Below are positions 45,518 through 54,717 of a DNA stretch of 64,000 nucleotides, piece after piece (the stretch's first letter is position 1; each line of letters starts with the position of its first letter). Position numbers and translations under genes: made by a program. The notes under the pieces were generated by a model that saw only the letters and a list, made by a program, of their open reading frames with translations, did not search any database and was not told where the DNA came from. Source of the stretch: CALCMJ01 sp964475415 (GTDB lineage Bacteria > Bacteroidota > Bacteroidia > Chitinophagales > Saprospiraceae); assembly GCA_964475415.1 (NCBI GenBank), contig CAYYWZ010000009.1, positions 1-64,000 on the forward strand. The letters are read 5' to 3'.

Positions 45518-46177
45518 GTGATCGCAGAGAAGTTAATATCTAGTATTTTATCCCCTTTGATGACATCTGACTCAGGGGCAGATGCACTTACTATGATGCA
45601 TGTATTTCATGTCAAACATCTACCTATCGTAAACGACAAACAATTGCTGGGAACTATATCAGAAAAAGATATTCTTAGCCAAGATACCTCAGAACCCATC
45701 GGCAGTTATGGCCTTACTTTAGATCATGCTAGATCTAAAAGTAATGATCATCTCTTTGAGATTATGTCTAAGCTAGCAGAAAATAAATTGACAGTAATTC
45801 CAGTAATAGATGATGAAGAAAATTATCTAGGACTGATTACACAAGATGATCTAATACAATATTATGGTAACAGCTTTTCTTTTAGAGAGCCAGGAAGTAT
45901 TATTGTTATCACAACTAGTAGAAAACAATATTCTCTAGCAGAAATCAGTAGGATTATAGAAGCAGAAAACGGTATCATTCTAAGCTCTTTTATAACCAAG
46001 GAAGGAGATAGTGATGAATTGCTTATCACGTTAAAGTTAAATTCTAACGATATTCAGAGAGTTATTGCCGCACTCGAGCGATACGAATATGATATAAAAG
46101 CTTCTTTTTCTAAAGAAATACATCACGATAGTTTACAAGAGCGCTACGATCTACTAATGACTTATCTCGATGTGTAA
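45518..46177 (+). CDS. CBS-domain pair protein
   Basis: 219 aa, GTG start 18 bp after the TM2 gene. Two CBS motifs occupy about residues 8-55 (MHVFHVKHLPIVNDKQLLGT) and 75-120 (KLTVIPVIDDEENYLGLITQDDL); these usually bind adenosyl ligands. The C-terminal 90 residues resemble an ACT-like fold (SIIVITTSRKQYSLAEISRI). Its place close to nadK and a BamA-like gene is like the CBS - nadK - bamA gene order I recall in many Bacteroidota. Confidence 0.85.
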   Translation: MIAEKLISSILSPLMTSDSGADALTMMHVFHVKHLPIVNDKQLLGTISEKDILSQDTSEPIGSYGLTLDHARSKSNDHLFEIMSKLAENKLTVIPVIDDEENYLGLITQDDLIQYYGNSFSFREPGSIIVITTSRKQYSLAEISRIIEAENGIILSSFITKEGDSDELLITLKLNSNDIQRVIAALERYEYDIKASFSKEIHHDSLQERYDLLMTYLDV

Positions 46178-47585
46178 ATTTTTATACATACCTTTTCTAG
46201 TCTGCTTATTATTAGGAACAAAAGAAGTTTTCTCTCAGAAAGACTATTTTATAATTGACAATATAATTTACACAGGTAAGCATAAAACAAAACCGCGTGT
46301 AATAGAAAATGAAATAAATTTTTCACCAGGAGATACGATTTACTCTTCAGCTCTCAGTAAGTTACTCGTAGAAAATCAATATAGAATATTATCTACCGGC
46401 TTATTCAACGAAGCAAAAATTAATGTAGTTAACTGGGATACAGACAAGGGCTTTGCAGATATAGAAATAAGCTTCCAAGAGAACTGGTATCTTTTTCCAT
46501 CCATAATATTCGAGTTAGCAGATAGAAATTTCAACGTTTGGTGGAAAGAGCAAAATAGATCTCTTGACAGAATTAATTATGGGCTGAAACTATCACATTA
46601 TAATCTTACGGGCAGTAAGGACCCGCTGAAAATAAAAGTGCAATTTGGATTCACCAGAAAATTTGAGATAGATTATTTTAACCCATACTTAAGTAAAAAT
46701 AAAAGATTTGGAATTGGGGGGAGTATTTTTTATGCTGATAATGTAGAACTCCCGTATATAACACAAGGTAACAGGTCTTTATTTGGCAAGAATGACGACG
46801 AACGTATATTACTAAGACGTTTTCGAGTAGGCGGAAGAGTAAGTAATAGACCTAGTGTAAATAGTTTTCATGCCTTGAGATTAGAGTTCCACAGAAACTG
46901 GGTTGACAACTTTGTAATAGAAGAACTTAATCCTAATTATTTTCTAGACGGTCGGAATAGCATAAAATTCTTTTTTGCAGAATATGATTATCAGTTTGAC
47001 AAGAGGAAATATACGCATTACCCGCAAGGAGGATATCTCTTTTTTGCAAATATCAAAAAAGAAGGTTTTGGTATTTTTAATGAATATGATAATCTCAGTA
47101 TTTCTGTGGGACTGGAGAAATATTACGAATTATCAAATGGACTGATTGTAGGAACAAGGAACAAAGCTAAGACTAACCTTATAAGACGGCAAGTTGCTTT
47201 TGCTAATAATACAGGACTTGGTTGGGATAGTAATATCGTCAGTGGGTATGATCTATATGTTATGGATGGTACGGATTATTTTATTACAAAAAACCATATC
47301 AAGAAGAAGCTATATGAGAAAAATATCAAAATGGCAGACTTTCTTCCTACACAGTTTAAATATATGAACTTTCAGTTATTCGTTAGATGGAACACTGATG
47401 CAGCTTATGTATATGAACCGATAGAAGAGTATCTTGATGGGAATACTTTAAACAATAGATGGATCTATGGGTATGGTCCTGCTATAGATATGATACTATT
47501 CAACAATTTTTTATTTAGCTTTGAGTATAGTTTTACGGATATAGGAGAACATGGGTTTTTTATTAAAAACGCTATTGCTTTTTAG
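46170..47585 (+). CDS. outer-membrane POTRA/beta-barrel (BamA/Omp85-like) protein
   Basis: 471 aa. Signal peptide (LVCLLLGTKEVFSQ), one POTRA-like domain (about residues 25-105: YFIIDNIIYTGKHKTKPRVI... ILSTGLFNEAKINVV), then a beta-barrel region of about 360 residues with alternating aromatic strands. It is smaller than true BamA (usually five POTRAs), so it is a minor Omp85-type or related surface antigen. It overlaps the CBS gene by 8 bp and precedes nadK by 36 bp. Confidence 0.78.
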   Translation: MCKFLYIPFLVCLLLGTKEVFSQKDYFIIDNIIYTGKHKTKPRVIENEINFSPGDTIYSSALSKLLVENQYRILSTGLFNEAKINVVNWDTDKGFADIEISFQENWYLFPSIIFELADRNFNVWWKEQNRSLDRINYGLKLSHYNLTGSKDPLKIKVQFGFTRKFEIDYFNPYLSKNKRFGIGGSIFYADNVELPYITQGNRSLFGKNDDERILLRRFRVGGRVSNRPSVNSFHALRLEFHRNWVDNFVIEELNPNYFLDGRNSIKFFFAEYDYQFDKRKYTHYPQGGYLFFANIKKEGFGIFNEYDNLSISVGLEKYYELSNGLIVGTRNKAKTNLIRRQVAFANNTGLGWDSNIVSGYDLYVMDGTDYFITKNHIKKKLYEKNIKMADFLPTQFKYMNFQLFVRWNTDAAYVYEPIEEYLDGNTLNNRWIYGYGPAIDMILFNNFLFSFEYSFTDIGEHGFFIKNAIAF

Positions 47586-47630
47586 AAAGAAAAACAATCG
47601 ATCTGATATCTCAATAACAAAGTGTCAAAC

Positions 47631-48500
47631 ATGAAAGTATTTGTCTACGGACAGCGAGCCAAAGAAAAAGACGTACCATTTATTAAAGAGCTCTTAGATA
47701 AGCTAAATAGAGCCGAGGTAGAGGTAGAAATCTATAAGCCATTCTATGATGAGTTAAAAAACTTATTGGATATAGAAATGGCGACTTTTGAGAAAGAGGA
47801 GGAGTTATCTGCTGGATCAGCTGACTATATGATAACCTTGGGTGGAGACGGAACGATCTTGTCAGCCATGACACTCATCAAAGATGCTGCCATACCCATT
47901 TTAGGGATCAATCTTGGACGCCTAGGATTTTTAGCGTCTATCGAAAAACAAAAAATAGAAATTGCTATCCAAGATCTAGTAAGTAAAAAATATACGATAG
48001 AAAAAAGATCTATGCTACTTTTAGAAGGAGATCTTTTCAAAGGTATGCCTTATGCGTTGAACGATTTCACGATACTAAAAAGAGACACCTCTTCCATGAT
48101 AACCATTCATGCTTATATCAATGGAGAATTTCTTAACTCCTACTGGGCCGATGGATTGATTGTATCTACACCGACAGGATCTACGGGCTATAATCTGAGC
48201 TGTGGAGGTCCTATTGTATTTCCGGGATCAGGTAATTTTGCTGTAACACCAGTTGCTCCTCACAACCTCAATGTAAGACCTATTGTTATTCCTGATAATT
48301 CTGAATTACGATTCAAGATAGAAGGAAGGTCAGAAAATTATCTATGTACTTTAGACTCTAGATATGAAACGATACAGGCGGAACAAGAGTTGGTATTACG
48401 ACGAGGAGATTTTGATACGCATCTAGTTAAACTTCTAGACCAAAGATTTATGAATACTATGCGGAACAAGCTGAACTGGGGATTCGATAAGCGGAATTAA
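47631..48500 (+). CDS. nadK: NAD kinase
   Basis: 289 aa from ATG 47631; a GTG three codons upstream (47622) is the other option. Makes NADP+ from NAD+ and ATP. Motifs: LGGDGTILSAM near residue 69, GINLGRLGFLAS near 93, NDFTILKRD near 143, and STPTGSTGYNLSCGGPIV near 181. Normal length. It closes the operon that starts at dtd. It converges with the Vat-like gene, with 24 bp between and no obvious terminator. Confidence 0.94.
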   Translation: MKVFVYGQRAKEKDVPFIKELLDKLNRAEVEVEIYKPFYDELKNLLDIEMATFEKEEELSAGSADYMITLGGDGTILSAMTLIKDAAIPILGINLGRLGFLASIEKQKIEIAIQDLVSKKYTIEKRSMLLLEGDLFKGMPYALNDFTILKRDTSSMITIHAYINGEFLNSYWADGLIVSTPTGSTGYNLSCGGPIVFPGSGNFAVTPVAPHNLNVRPIVIPDNSELRFKIEGRSENYLCTLDSRYETIQAEQELVLRRGDFDTHLVKLLDQRFMNTMRNKLNWGFDKRN

Positions 48501-48524
48501 AAAAGTAGTTCGTCAGATATTCTA

Positions 48525-49151
48525 TTATAGTTTGCTTATAGTTTCTATATTTTCATCGGTAAGTTGCTGGACATGTTTTGTTATTTTTTCTATAGGCCAG
48601 TTCCACCATTGGACCTTCAGCAATATGTCAATGTTTTCTTTAGTAAAGCGAGCTTTAATTAATTCAGCAGGATTCCCACCCACTATGGTATAGGGTTCTA
48701 CATCTTTTGTAACAACAGAACTTGTTGCAATAATACTTCCGTCACCGATCTGAACGCCAGGCATTATAGTAGCACCAGTTCCTATCCATACATCATTGCC
48801 TATCGTAGTGTTGCCCCTAGAAGGAAAAGTTTTTCCTTGCATAGCATCTGACCAATCACCACCAAAAATTGAAAAAGGATAACTGCTTACAGCGCGTGTT
48901 AGATGATTGCCACCATTCATAATAAACTGTACTCCTGAAGCAATCATACAGAACTTACCGATGATGAGCTTATCCCTTGTGAAATCAAATAAATATTTGA
49001 CATTTTTCTCAAAGTTTTTTACATCATCAAAATCATCATAATAGGTGTAATCACCGATTTCTATTAATGGATTATTGACTACATTTTTTAGAAAACAAAG
49101 TTTATCGTAACCATCTAGAGGAAATACAGTATTAGGATTAGGTATTTTCAT
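48525..49151 (-). CDS. Vat/CatB-type xenobiotic O-acetyltransferase
   Basis: 208 aa from ATG 49151 (MKIPNPNTVFPLDG). Left-handed beta-helix (hexapeptide) enzyme that moves acetyl from acetyl-CoA. It follows the Vat/XAT pattern closely: IEIGDYTYYDD, DKLIIGKFCMIASGVQFIMN, the catalytic His in GGNHLTRAVSSYPF, GNDVWIGTGATIMPGVQIGD, VVTKDVEPYTIVGGNPAELI, and WWNWPIEKI near the end. Vat enzymes inactivate streptogramin A and CatB enzymes chloramphenicol, but many chromosomal relatives have unknown substrates, so drug resistance is not implied. Single gene with its own promoter region. Confidence 0.88.
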   Translation of the reverse strand: MKIPNPNTVFPLDGYDKLCFLKNVVNNPLIEIGDYTYYDDFDDVKNFEKNVKYLFDFTRDKLIIGKFCMIASGVQFIMNGGNHLTRAVSSYPFSIFGGDWSDAMQGKTFPSRGNTTIGNDVWIGTGATIMPGVQIGDGSIIATSSVVTKDVEPYTIVGGNPAELIKARFTKENIDILLKVQWWNWPIEKITKHVQQLTDENIETISKL

Positions 49152-49310
49152 GTAAAATATGTTTGCTTTTAGAACAAAAAAGAAGAATACCAAAATATAA
49201 CTTTATACTATCATAACTGTTACATTGATGGTGTTTTTACAAATGTTAAGCTTATCAAAATTAAAAAAGAAGGACAGCTAGATTAAAAATTTCGTTTTAC
49301 ATTTACATAC

Positions 49311-49952
49311 ATGGTTACCTTGGAAACATATCTCGGGTTTTTAAAAATAGAAGAAAACAACTTTGCCAAAAGAATTAACTTTTTTGAGCGCAACCTAGAT
49401 AGTATAGAGCAACTACCGATAACTGAAAAAACAGAATTAGAAATTTATTATATCCAGGCGTTGTTTGATAGTGGAAAATATTATCATGTTTTACGTTCGG
49501 TGGATGAATTGATAGAAAGAGTTATAATATATAATATAGAGTTAGGCAGAGAAATAAATCCATATAAAAGACTGATTTTTCTCAAGGCTTCAAGTTTGTA
49601 TAATACGGATCAGGTAGATCTAGCAGAGCGGATAGCACTAGAACTTATTAGACTAGAGCCAGATAATAGTAAGAGTAGAATCTTACTAGAAAAATGTCTC
49701 CACAAAAGAGAAAATAAAAAAACGCTAAATACAAAAGCAATCTGCATGTTTTTATTTCTGCTGAGTGCTGCAATAATAGCGATAAACCTGCTGGTTATAA
49801 ATCACTTTTATTTACAGTATAAAGAGATTACAGAAAGTATTTGGAAATCTTTATTTTTAGCAGCTAGTATATTACTAGCATGGAGTTATATTTCTACCTA
49901 TTATAAGATTAAGCGGCGGATAGATAATCATATAGAGGATAAGAAGTCCTAA
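49311..49952 (+). CDS. small TPR-like protein with C-terminal membrane hairpin
   Basis: 213 aa. The first 145 residues are helical with TPR-like spacing (EIYYIQALFDSGKYYHVLRS and LDQVDLAERIALELIRLEPD-type pair: NTDQVDLAERIALELIRLEP). Two membrane segments follow (about residues 145-168 and 178-197), with a charged C-terminus. No signal peptide. It may hold the helical domain at the inner membrane. I recognise no family; converges with the MBL gene by 5 bp. Confidence 0.7.
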   Translation: MVTLETYLGFLKIEENNFAKRINFFERNLDSIEQLPITEKTELEIYYIQALFDSGKYYHVLRSVDELIERVIIYNIELGREINPYKRLIFLKASSLYNTDQVDLAERIALELIRLEPDNSKSRILLEKCLHKRENKKTLNTKAICMFLFLLSAAIIAINLLVINHFYLQYKEITESIWKSLFLAASILLAWSYISTYYKIKRRIDNHIEDKKS

Positions 49953-49957
49953 TTATA

Positions 49958-50596
49958 TTAAGCTTGTAAAAAAGGATTATGCGTCTTTTCATTTCCTATA
50001 GTCGTAGCAGGACCATGACCAGAATAGACAATCGTTTCATCAGGTAGTTCCCAGAATTTAGATTTAATACTATGTATAAGCGTATCAAAATTACCACCAG
50101 GCAAGTCAGTTCTACCGATACTGTTTTGGAATAAGACATCACCTGCAATGAGGATCTTATCTACAGCATTATAAAAACTTATACTAGCGGGAGAGTGCCC
50201 GGGTGTATAAAGAACCTGCAGGTTTGTATTTCCAAAAGTATACACATCACCACCTTTTAGATAAGAACTAATTTCCGGAGATTGGTTGTAAGGAATTCCA
50301 TACATCTGGCTAACCATTATTCCTGACTGTAAAACAGGTATTTCCCCTTCGTGTGCAATAAGCTCTAAGGAATATTTTTCTGTTATATATTTATTACCTA
50401 GAATGTGATCTATATGACAATGTGTGTTCAGTAGGCCAACAGGTGTGAGTTTATGCTCTGAAATAAAGGAAGAAAGCATTGTTTCCTCCTGTTCGTTATT
50501 ACAACCAGGGTCTATAATTATACAGGATAAACTCTCGTCATAGAGAACATAAGTATTTTCTTGGAAATCGTTGAATGTAAATGCTTGAACAGTCAT
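49958..50596 (-). CDS. MBL-fold hydrolase, glyoxalase II-like
   Basis: 212 aa. Zinc ligands: NTHCHIDHILGN near residue 58 (HxHxDH intact), YTPGHSPASIS near 133, ILIAGDVLFQNSIGRTDLPG near 148, and VYSGHGPATTIGNEKTHNPF at the end. This is the YcbL/glyoxalase II-like subfamily, whose members hydrolyse S-lactoylglutathione or related thioesters; Bacteroidota often lack glutathione, so the natural thiol may be another one. Single gene. Confidence 0.88.
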   Translation of the reverse strand: MTVQAFTFNDFQENTYVLYDESLSCIIIDPGCNNEQEETMLSSFISEHKLTPVGLLNTHCHIDHILGNKYITEKYSLELIAHEGEIPVLQSGIMVSQMYGIPYNQSPEISSYLKGGDVYTFGNTNLQVLYTPGHSPASISFYNAVDKILIAGDVLFQNSIGRTDLPGGNFDTLIHSIKSKFWELPDETIVYSGHGPATTIGNEKTHNPFLQA

Positions 50597-50750
50597 ATAG
50601 AAATAATTGATTGTGCAAAGAAAACAAAAATCTTAGATGTAAAAGAGGATGGAGCGATAGTTAATCACATAGAATATTCCGAACACAAAAAATTTAGTTC
50701 TATTACCTATGGAAATCAGTAAAAGGCTTTGTTCTTCTAAACTGTTAAGT

Positions 50751-51206
50751 TTATTCAAGTCTATATCTTACTGGAAAATCAAATTTCACAAATACTGGCA
50801 CACCATTTTTAATAGCAGGCTGAAATCTTGCTTTTGCTGCATGTAGTACTGCTTGCATTGCTTCCTTATCACATTCTTCACTTAAGCTTTCTTTCAACAC
50901 AAGATCGACGAGATGTCCTTGTTTATCTATGCTTAATTGTAACAATACGGTACCAGAGATTCCATTATTACGGGCATCAGCGGGATAATTCATTGTGCTA
51001 TATAATCGTTTTAAAAATCCCTCCGAACCCAAAAGAGATATTGGATTTCTGTCTAGGCTATCTAGATTGTATGACCCATCTTTTAGGATGAGATACTCAG
51101 CAAAAAGAAAGCCCGTATCTTTTTCTTTTATAGGACTTGACCCTTTCGGTGAACAAGAATATATAGTAAGAATTAACAGAAATAATACTTGTAGAACGGA
51201 TTGCAT
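50751..51206 (-). CDS. lipoprotein with TonB C-terminal domain
   Basis: 151 aa from ATG 51206, which gives a clean lipoprotein signal (LFLLILTIYSC). The open frame continues 54 codons upstream but overlaps the divergent gene and has no sense. The last 90 residues form a TonB-C fold: LYSTMNYPADARNNGISGTV, LQLSIDKQGHLVDLVLKES, DKEAMQAVLHAAKARFQPA, VPVFVKFDFPVRY. Unlike TonB it has no N-terminal anchor helix with Pro-rich linker, so it is one of the stand-alone TonB-C proteins common in this phylum, role unclear. Confidence 0.82.
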   Translation of the reverse strand: MQSVLQVLFLLILTIYSCSPKGSSPIKEKDTGFLFAEYLILKDGSYNLDSLDRNPISLLGSEGFLKRLYSTMNYPADARNNGISGTVLLQLSIDKQGHLVDLVLKESLSEECDKEAMQAVLHAAKARFQPAIKNGVPVFVKFDFPVRYRLE

Positions 51207-51347
51207 AATTAGAACTATGTTTTTTTTACTAATGTAGTGAAAAGGGTATATAAATAGGCTAATACATGGCTTCCAAAACACCTTTTTAAGTAATAAATAC
51301 TTATTCCCACCGCTTGGAAAACATTTTTCTTTTATCTTATACCCCAT

Positions 51348-54300
51348 ATGTATAGAAATTGCATACAAATTTTCTTTTTTATCTGCTTGGGCTCCATATT
51401 ATATGGACAAAGTATCAATACTAAGTTTGGAAAAAATAGAGTACAATACCATGATGATTTTAACAACTGGTATGAGTATGAGACGGAAAACTTTGTTGTA
51501 TACTGGTACGGGAAGGGAAGAAATATAGCACACAGTGTTATACAGATGGCAGAATTAGACCATGACGAGATCCAGCAAGTATTAGAGCATAGAATAAATG
51601 ATAAGATAGAAGTAGTTGTCTATCTAGATTTGACAGATCTTAAACAATCTAATATAGGCTATGAGGAAACATTTATAAACAATACAGGGAAAACTAAGAT
51701 CGTAGGTAATAAAATGTTCGTTCATTTTAACGGTGACCACCATAATCTGCGAAGACAAATAAGAGAGGGTATAACCTCTGTTTATATTAATGCTATTCTC
51801 CTAGGATCTAACCTACAAGAGATAGTACAAAATGCAATCTTGCTTGATTTGCCAGAATGGTTTAGAGAAGGACTGGTTTCCTATATAGGGTCATACTGGG
51901 ACTACGAATTAGATGATGAGCTGAGAGATATTTTATACCAAAATGATAAATATTATGATTTTGAGAAACTAGCGAGAGATTATCCTAAAGTAGCTGGCCA
52001 CTCGTTGTGGTATTTTCTAGATATACACTATGGTCGTTCCTCGATAGCAAATATTCTTTATTTGACTAGGATAAATAGAAATTTAGAAAGTAGTTTTCTC
52101 TATGTACTTAATAGAAAGTTAGAGGTAATTTCTAAAGATTGGTCTACATATTATAAAGCGCGTTACGAAAAAGAAAAAGATAGATTTGACGAAGTAGCTA
52201 GCCTAGACCTATTAAGCATAAAAAAGAAAAAGTATATACCTGTAAGCCATATAAAAATTAGTAATAAAGGAGACAAGTTTCTATATGTTGTAAACGATTT
52301 AGGCAAGTACCAACTTTATGTAGAGGATTTTAAAACAGGACAAAGAAAAAGACTTTTCAAAAGAGGAATTAAGAATGATTTTCAGGCTACGGACTATAAC
52401 TTTCCTGCGGTATGCTGGCACCCGAACAATAGAGAAATAACCATCGTGTATGAGAAGAAAGATGTAATATATTTACGAAAAATAGAAATCGCATCAGGAG
52501 AACATATAGAACAAGAATTACCAGCGAACTTTCAAAGAGTCTACTCTGTATCTTATTTAGATAAGAATAATTATGTTATGGCTGGTTCTATAGATGGTTA
52601 TTCGGATTTGTTGAACTATAATACAAAGACAAGAACAGTATCTAAGATCACGGATGACTTCTATGACGAGATCGACGCAGAGGTAATTCTAGAGGAAGGA
52701 AAAAAAGGAATTTTATTTTCTAGTAACAGAACAACCAATGACATTTCTTTTGCCTACTTAGACACGATATTGCCTCTAGCAAAATATGATATTTTCTATC
52801 TAGACCTCTCAGGTGAGGAAAGAAAAATAAGAAATATTTCTAATACACCAGATGCAGATGAATTACAGGCACATTATATAGGAAATGATAAACTAGTTTT
52901 TTTACAAAACACATCAGGCATACTTAATGCCTACACCTCAAGTTTTTCTGGAACCTTCTCAGGACAGGCGGTAACGAACTTGGATAGAAATATTATAAAT
53001 CATCACGCGTATGGAGATCAGTATGTTTTCTCTACATATCATGATGGGATGTATAAACTTATACACAAAGAAAAATTCAATACTCCGATAGCTAAGCTAG
53101 GAAAGACAGCTTTCTTTATGGAACAAAATCCATCAGAAAAGGCTTTACCTCTGATTCTAGAAGAGACGGAAGTTCTTGAGGAGGATGCAGGTTGGAAATT
53201 TCAGTCACGATTTAAAGATTCTGAGAATATAGAATCTGTAGATGAAAAAACAGAGGTAACTTTATTTGATCAGACGGTAAGCAACTTTTTTAAAACTACA
53301 GTAGACTCCTCTAAGGTGGAAAAATTTCTTTCTAATAGAGCCACTACAGCCAGAGAGCGTTTTAAAATAGACGATTTCGTTACAAAACTAGATAACGAAG
53401 TTTTGTTTGAGGGTTTAGAGAGTTATGTAGGAGAAGAACAAGACCCAACATTTACACCATTAGGTATACTTATAAAAGCAAGGACGAAAGATTTATTTGA
53501 AGATTATATAGTAGAAGGTGGAGTAAGAATTCCTACAAGGTTTAACGGAACAGAATTTTTTCTTACACTAGATAACAATAAGAAGCTTATAGATAGACAG
53601 TTTGCTCTATACAGAAAATCAGTTACAGAAAACACAATAGAAGGAGTGATCAATTCTACACAACTCAGAAGAAGGACACTACTGGGTCAGTATAGATTGA
53701 AGTATCCTTTTGATATATATAGAAGTATACGAGCTACAAGTACATTGAGGATAGATAGACAATATTTGCTTGCTTCAGATGCACCTAGTTTTGAAGCATC
53801 GCAGGATGGTGAACAACGGATAGGGCTTAGGTTAGAATATGTATATGATAACACAAGAGATGTAGGAATTAACATAAAGAATGGATCGAGATATAAGATC
53901 TATACAGAAGCTATTAATAGATTTAATATATCTGTAATGGATGGTTTTGAGTTCGACGCTAGTCGAGCATATACAACAATACTTGGTTTTGATGCAAGGC
54001 ACTATATTGGTTTTTTAAGACATGCCGTCCTTGCATTAAGAACAGCAGGAGCAACTTCATTTGGATCTGAACGAATGCTCTATCAGATAGGTGGAATACA
54101 GAGTGATATCTTGGGTGATTATAATGACGCTATTCCTATTCCTAATAAGGAGTTTGCCTTCCAAGTTCTTGGTCCTAACCTTAGGGGTTTTGATACCAAT
54201 ATTAGAAATGGAACAACCTATTGGGTAGGAAATGTAGAGATGAGGTTACCAATATTTAAACTATTGGGCTTGGAGAGAATTAAGTGGTCATTTTTCAGGA

Positions 54301-54575
54301 ATATGCAATTTATCGGTTTTTATGATGTAGGTATGGCATGGCATGGTAGCGGACCATTTAGCGATGAGAACCCACTAAATACAGTTCAATTACAGAACCC
54401 TCCTGTAGTGCAAGTTTCTGTGGAATATTTTAGAGATCCACTGGTGATGTCTTATGGAACGGGGATCAGAACAACACTCTTTGGGTATTTTATTCGCTTA
54501 GATTATGCATGGGGAATAGAAACCAGAGCGACACAAGCACCTAAAATACACCTAGGCCTAGGTATGGATTTTTAG
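51348..54575 (+). CDS. large exported protein: gluzincin-like domain, beta-propeller and beta-barrel
   Basis: 1075 aa. Signal peptide (IFFFICLGSILYGQ). Residues about 30-270 look like a peptidase MA-like domain (NWYEYETENFVVYWYGKG; REGITSVYINAILLGS; LPEWFREGLVSYIGSYWD), but I see no HExxH: the helix before the Glu reads LRRQIREGITS, so activity is doubtful. About 290-600 is a TolB/WD40-like propeller (KISNKGDKFLYVVNDLGKYQ; VCWHPNNREITIVYEK). The last 350 residues are a barrel of the surface-antigen (Omp85-like) type ending in an aromatic-rich strand, HLGLGMDF. Bacteroidota proteins of this layout are called TolB-like or outer-membrane assembly proteins; function unknown. Confidence 0.75.
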   Translation: MYRNCIQIFFFICLGSILYGQSINTKFGKNRVQYHDDFNNWYEYETENFVVYWYGKGRNIAHSVIQMAELDHDEIQQVLEHRINDKIEVVVYLDLTDLKQSNIGYEETFINNTGKTKIVGNKMFVHFNGDHHNLRRQIREGITSVYINAILLGSNLQEIVQNAILLDLPEWFREGLVSYIGSYWDYELDDELRDILYQNDKYYDFEKLARDYPKVAGHSLWYFLDIHYGRSSIANILYLTRINRNLESSFLYVLNRKLEVISKDWSTYYKARYEKEKDRFDEVASLDLLSIKKKKYIPVSHIKISNKGDKFLYVVNDLGKYQLYVEDFKTGQRKRLFKRGIKNDFQATDYNFPAVCWHPNNREITIVYEKKDVIYLRKIEIASGEHIEQELPANFQRVYSVSYLDKNNYVMAGSIDGYSDLLNYNTKTRTVSKITDDFYDEIDAEVILEEGKKGILFSSNRTTNDISFAYLDTILPLAKYDIFYLDLSGEERKIRNISNTPDADELQAHYIGNDKLVFLQNTSGILNAYTSSFSGTFSGQAVTNLDRNIINHHAYGDQYVFSTYHDGMYKLIHKEKFNTPIAKLGKTAFFMEQNPSEKALPLILEETEVLEEDAGWKFQSRFKDSENIESVDEKTEVTLFDQTVSNFFKTTVDSSKVEKFLSNRATTARERFKIDDFVTKLDNEVLFEGLESYVGEEQDPTFTPLGILIKARTKDLFEDYIVEGGVRIPTRFNGTEFFLTLDNNKKLIDRQFALYRKSVTENTIEGVINSTQLRRRTLLGQYRLKYPFDIYRSIRATSTLRIDRQYLLASDAPSFEASQDGEQRIGLRLEYVYDNTRDVGINIKNGSRYKIYTEAINRFNISVMDGFEFDASRAYTTILGFDARHYIGFLRHAVLALRTAGATSFGSERMLYQIGGIQSDILGDYNDAIPIPNKEFAFQVLGPNLRGFDTNIRNGTTYWVGNVEMRLPIFKLLGLERIKWSFFRNMQFIGFYDVGMAWHGSGPFSDENPLNTVQLQNPPVVQVSVEYFRDPLVMSYGTGIRTTLFGYFIRLDYAWGIETRATQAPKIHLGLGMDF

Positions 54576-54703
54576 TGATTATTAACATATCTATTTGTTT
54601 ATCAGCACATTAGGCTGATAATTTATGGTGTAATTCTAAGAGATGTTCTTATTATCAATAATGATTATTTTCTTATAATTCGATTTTTAAGCCTGCATTC
54701 TTC

Positions 54704-54711
54704 TATCTTTG
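54704..54711 (+). promoter_or_regulatory. TATCTTTG -7 box just upstream of the GGGP synthase start
   Basis: Exact match to the Bacteroidota -7 element TAnnTTTG, only 6 nt before ATG 54718. If used, transcription would begin within a few bases of the start codon and leave almost no leader. No good TTTG element is seen at the -33 distance. Confidence 0.35.
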
Positions 54712-54717
54712 TTAGCG

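Noticed and set aside
51207..51368. 54-residue N-terminal extension of the TonB-C lipoprotein
   Set aside because: It overlaps the divergent gene start and hides a clean lipoprotein signal beginning at 51206.
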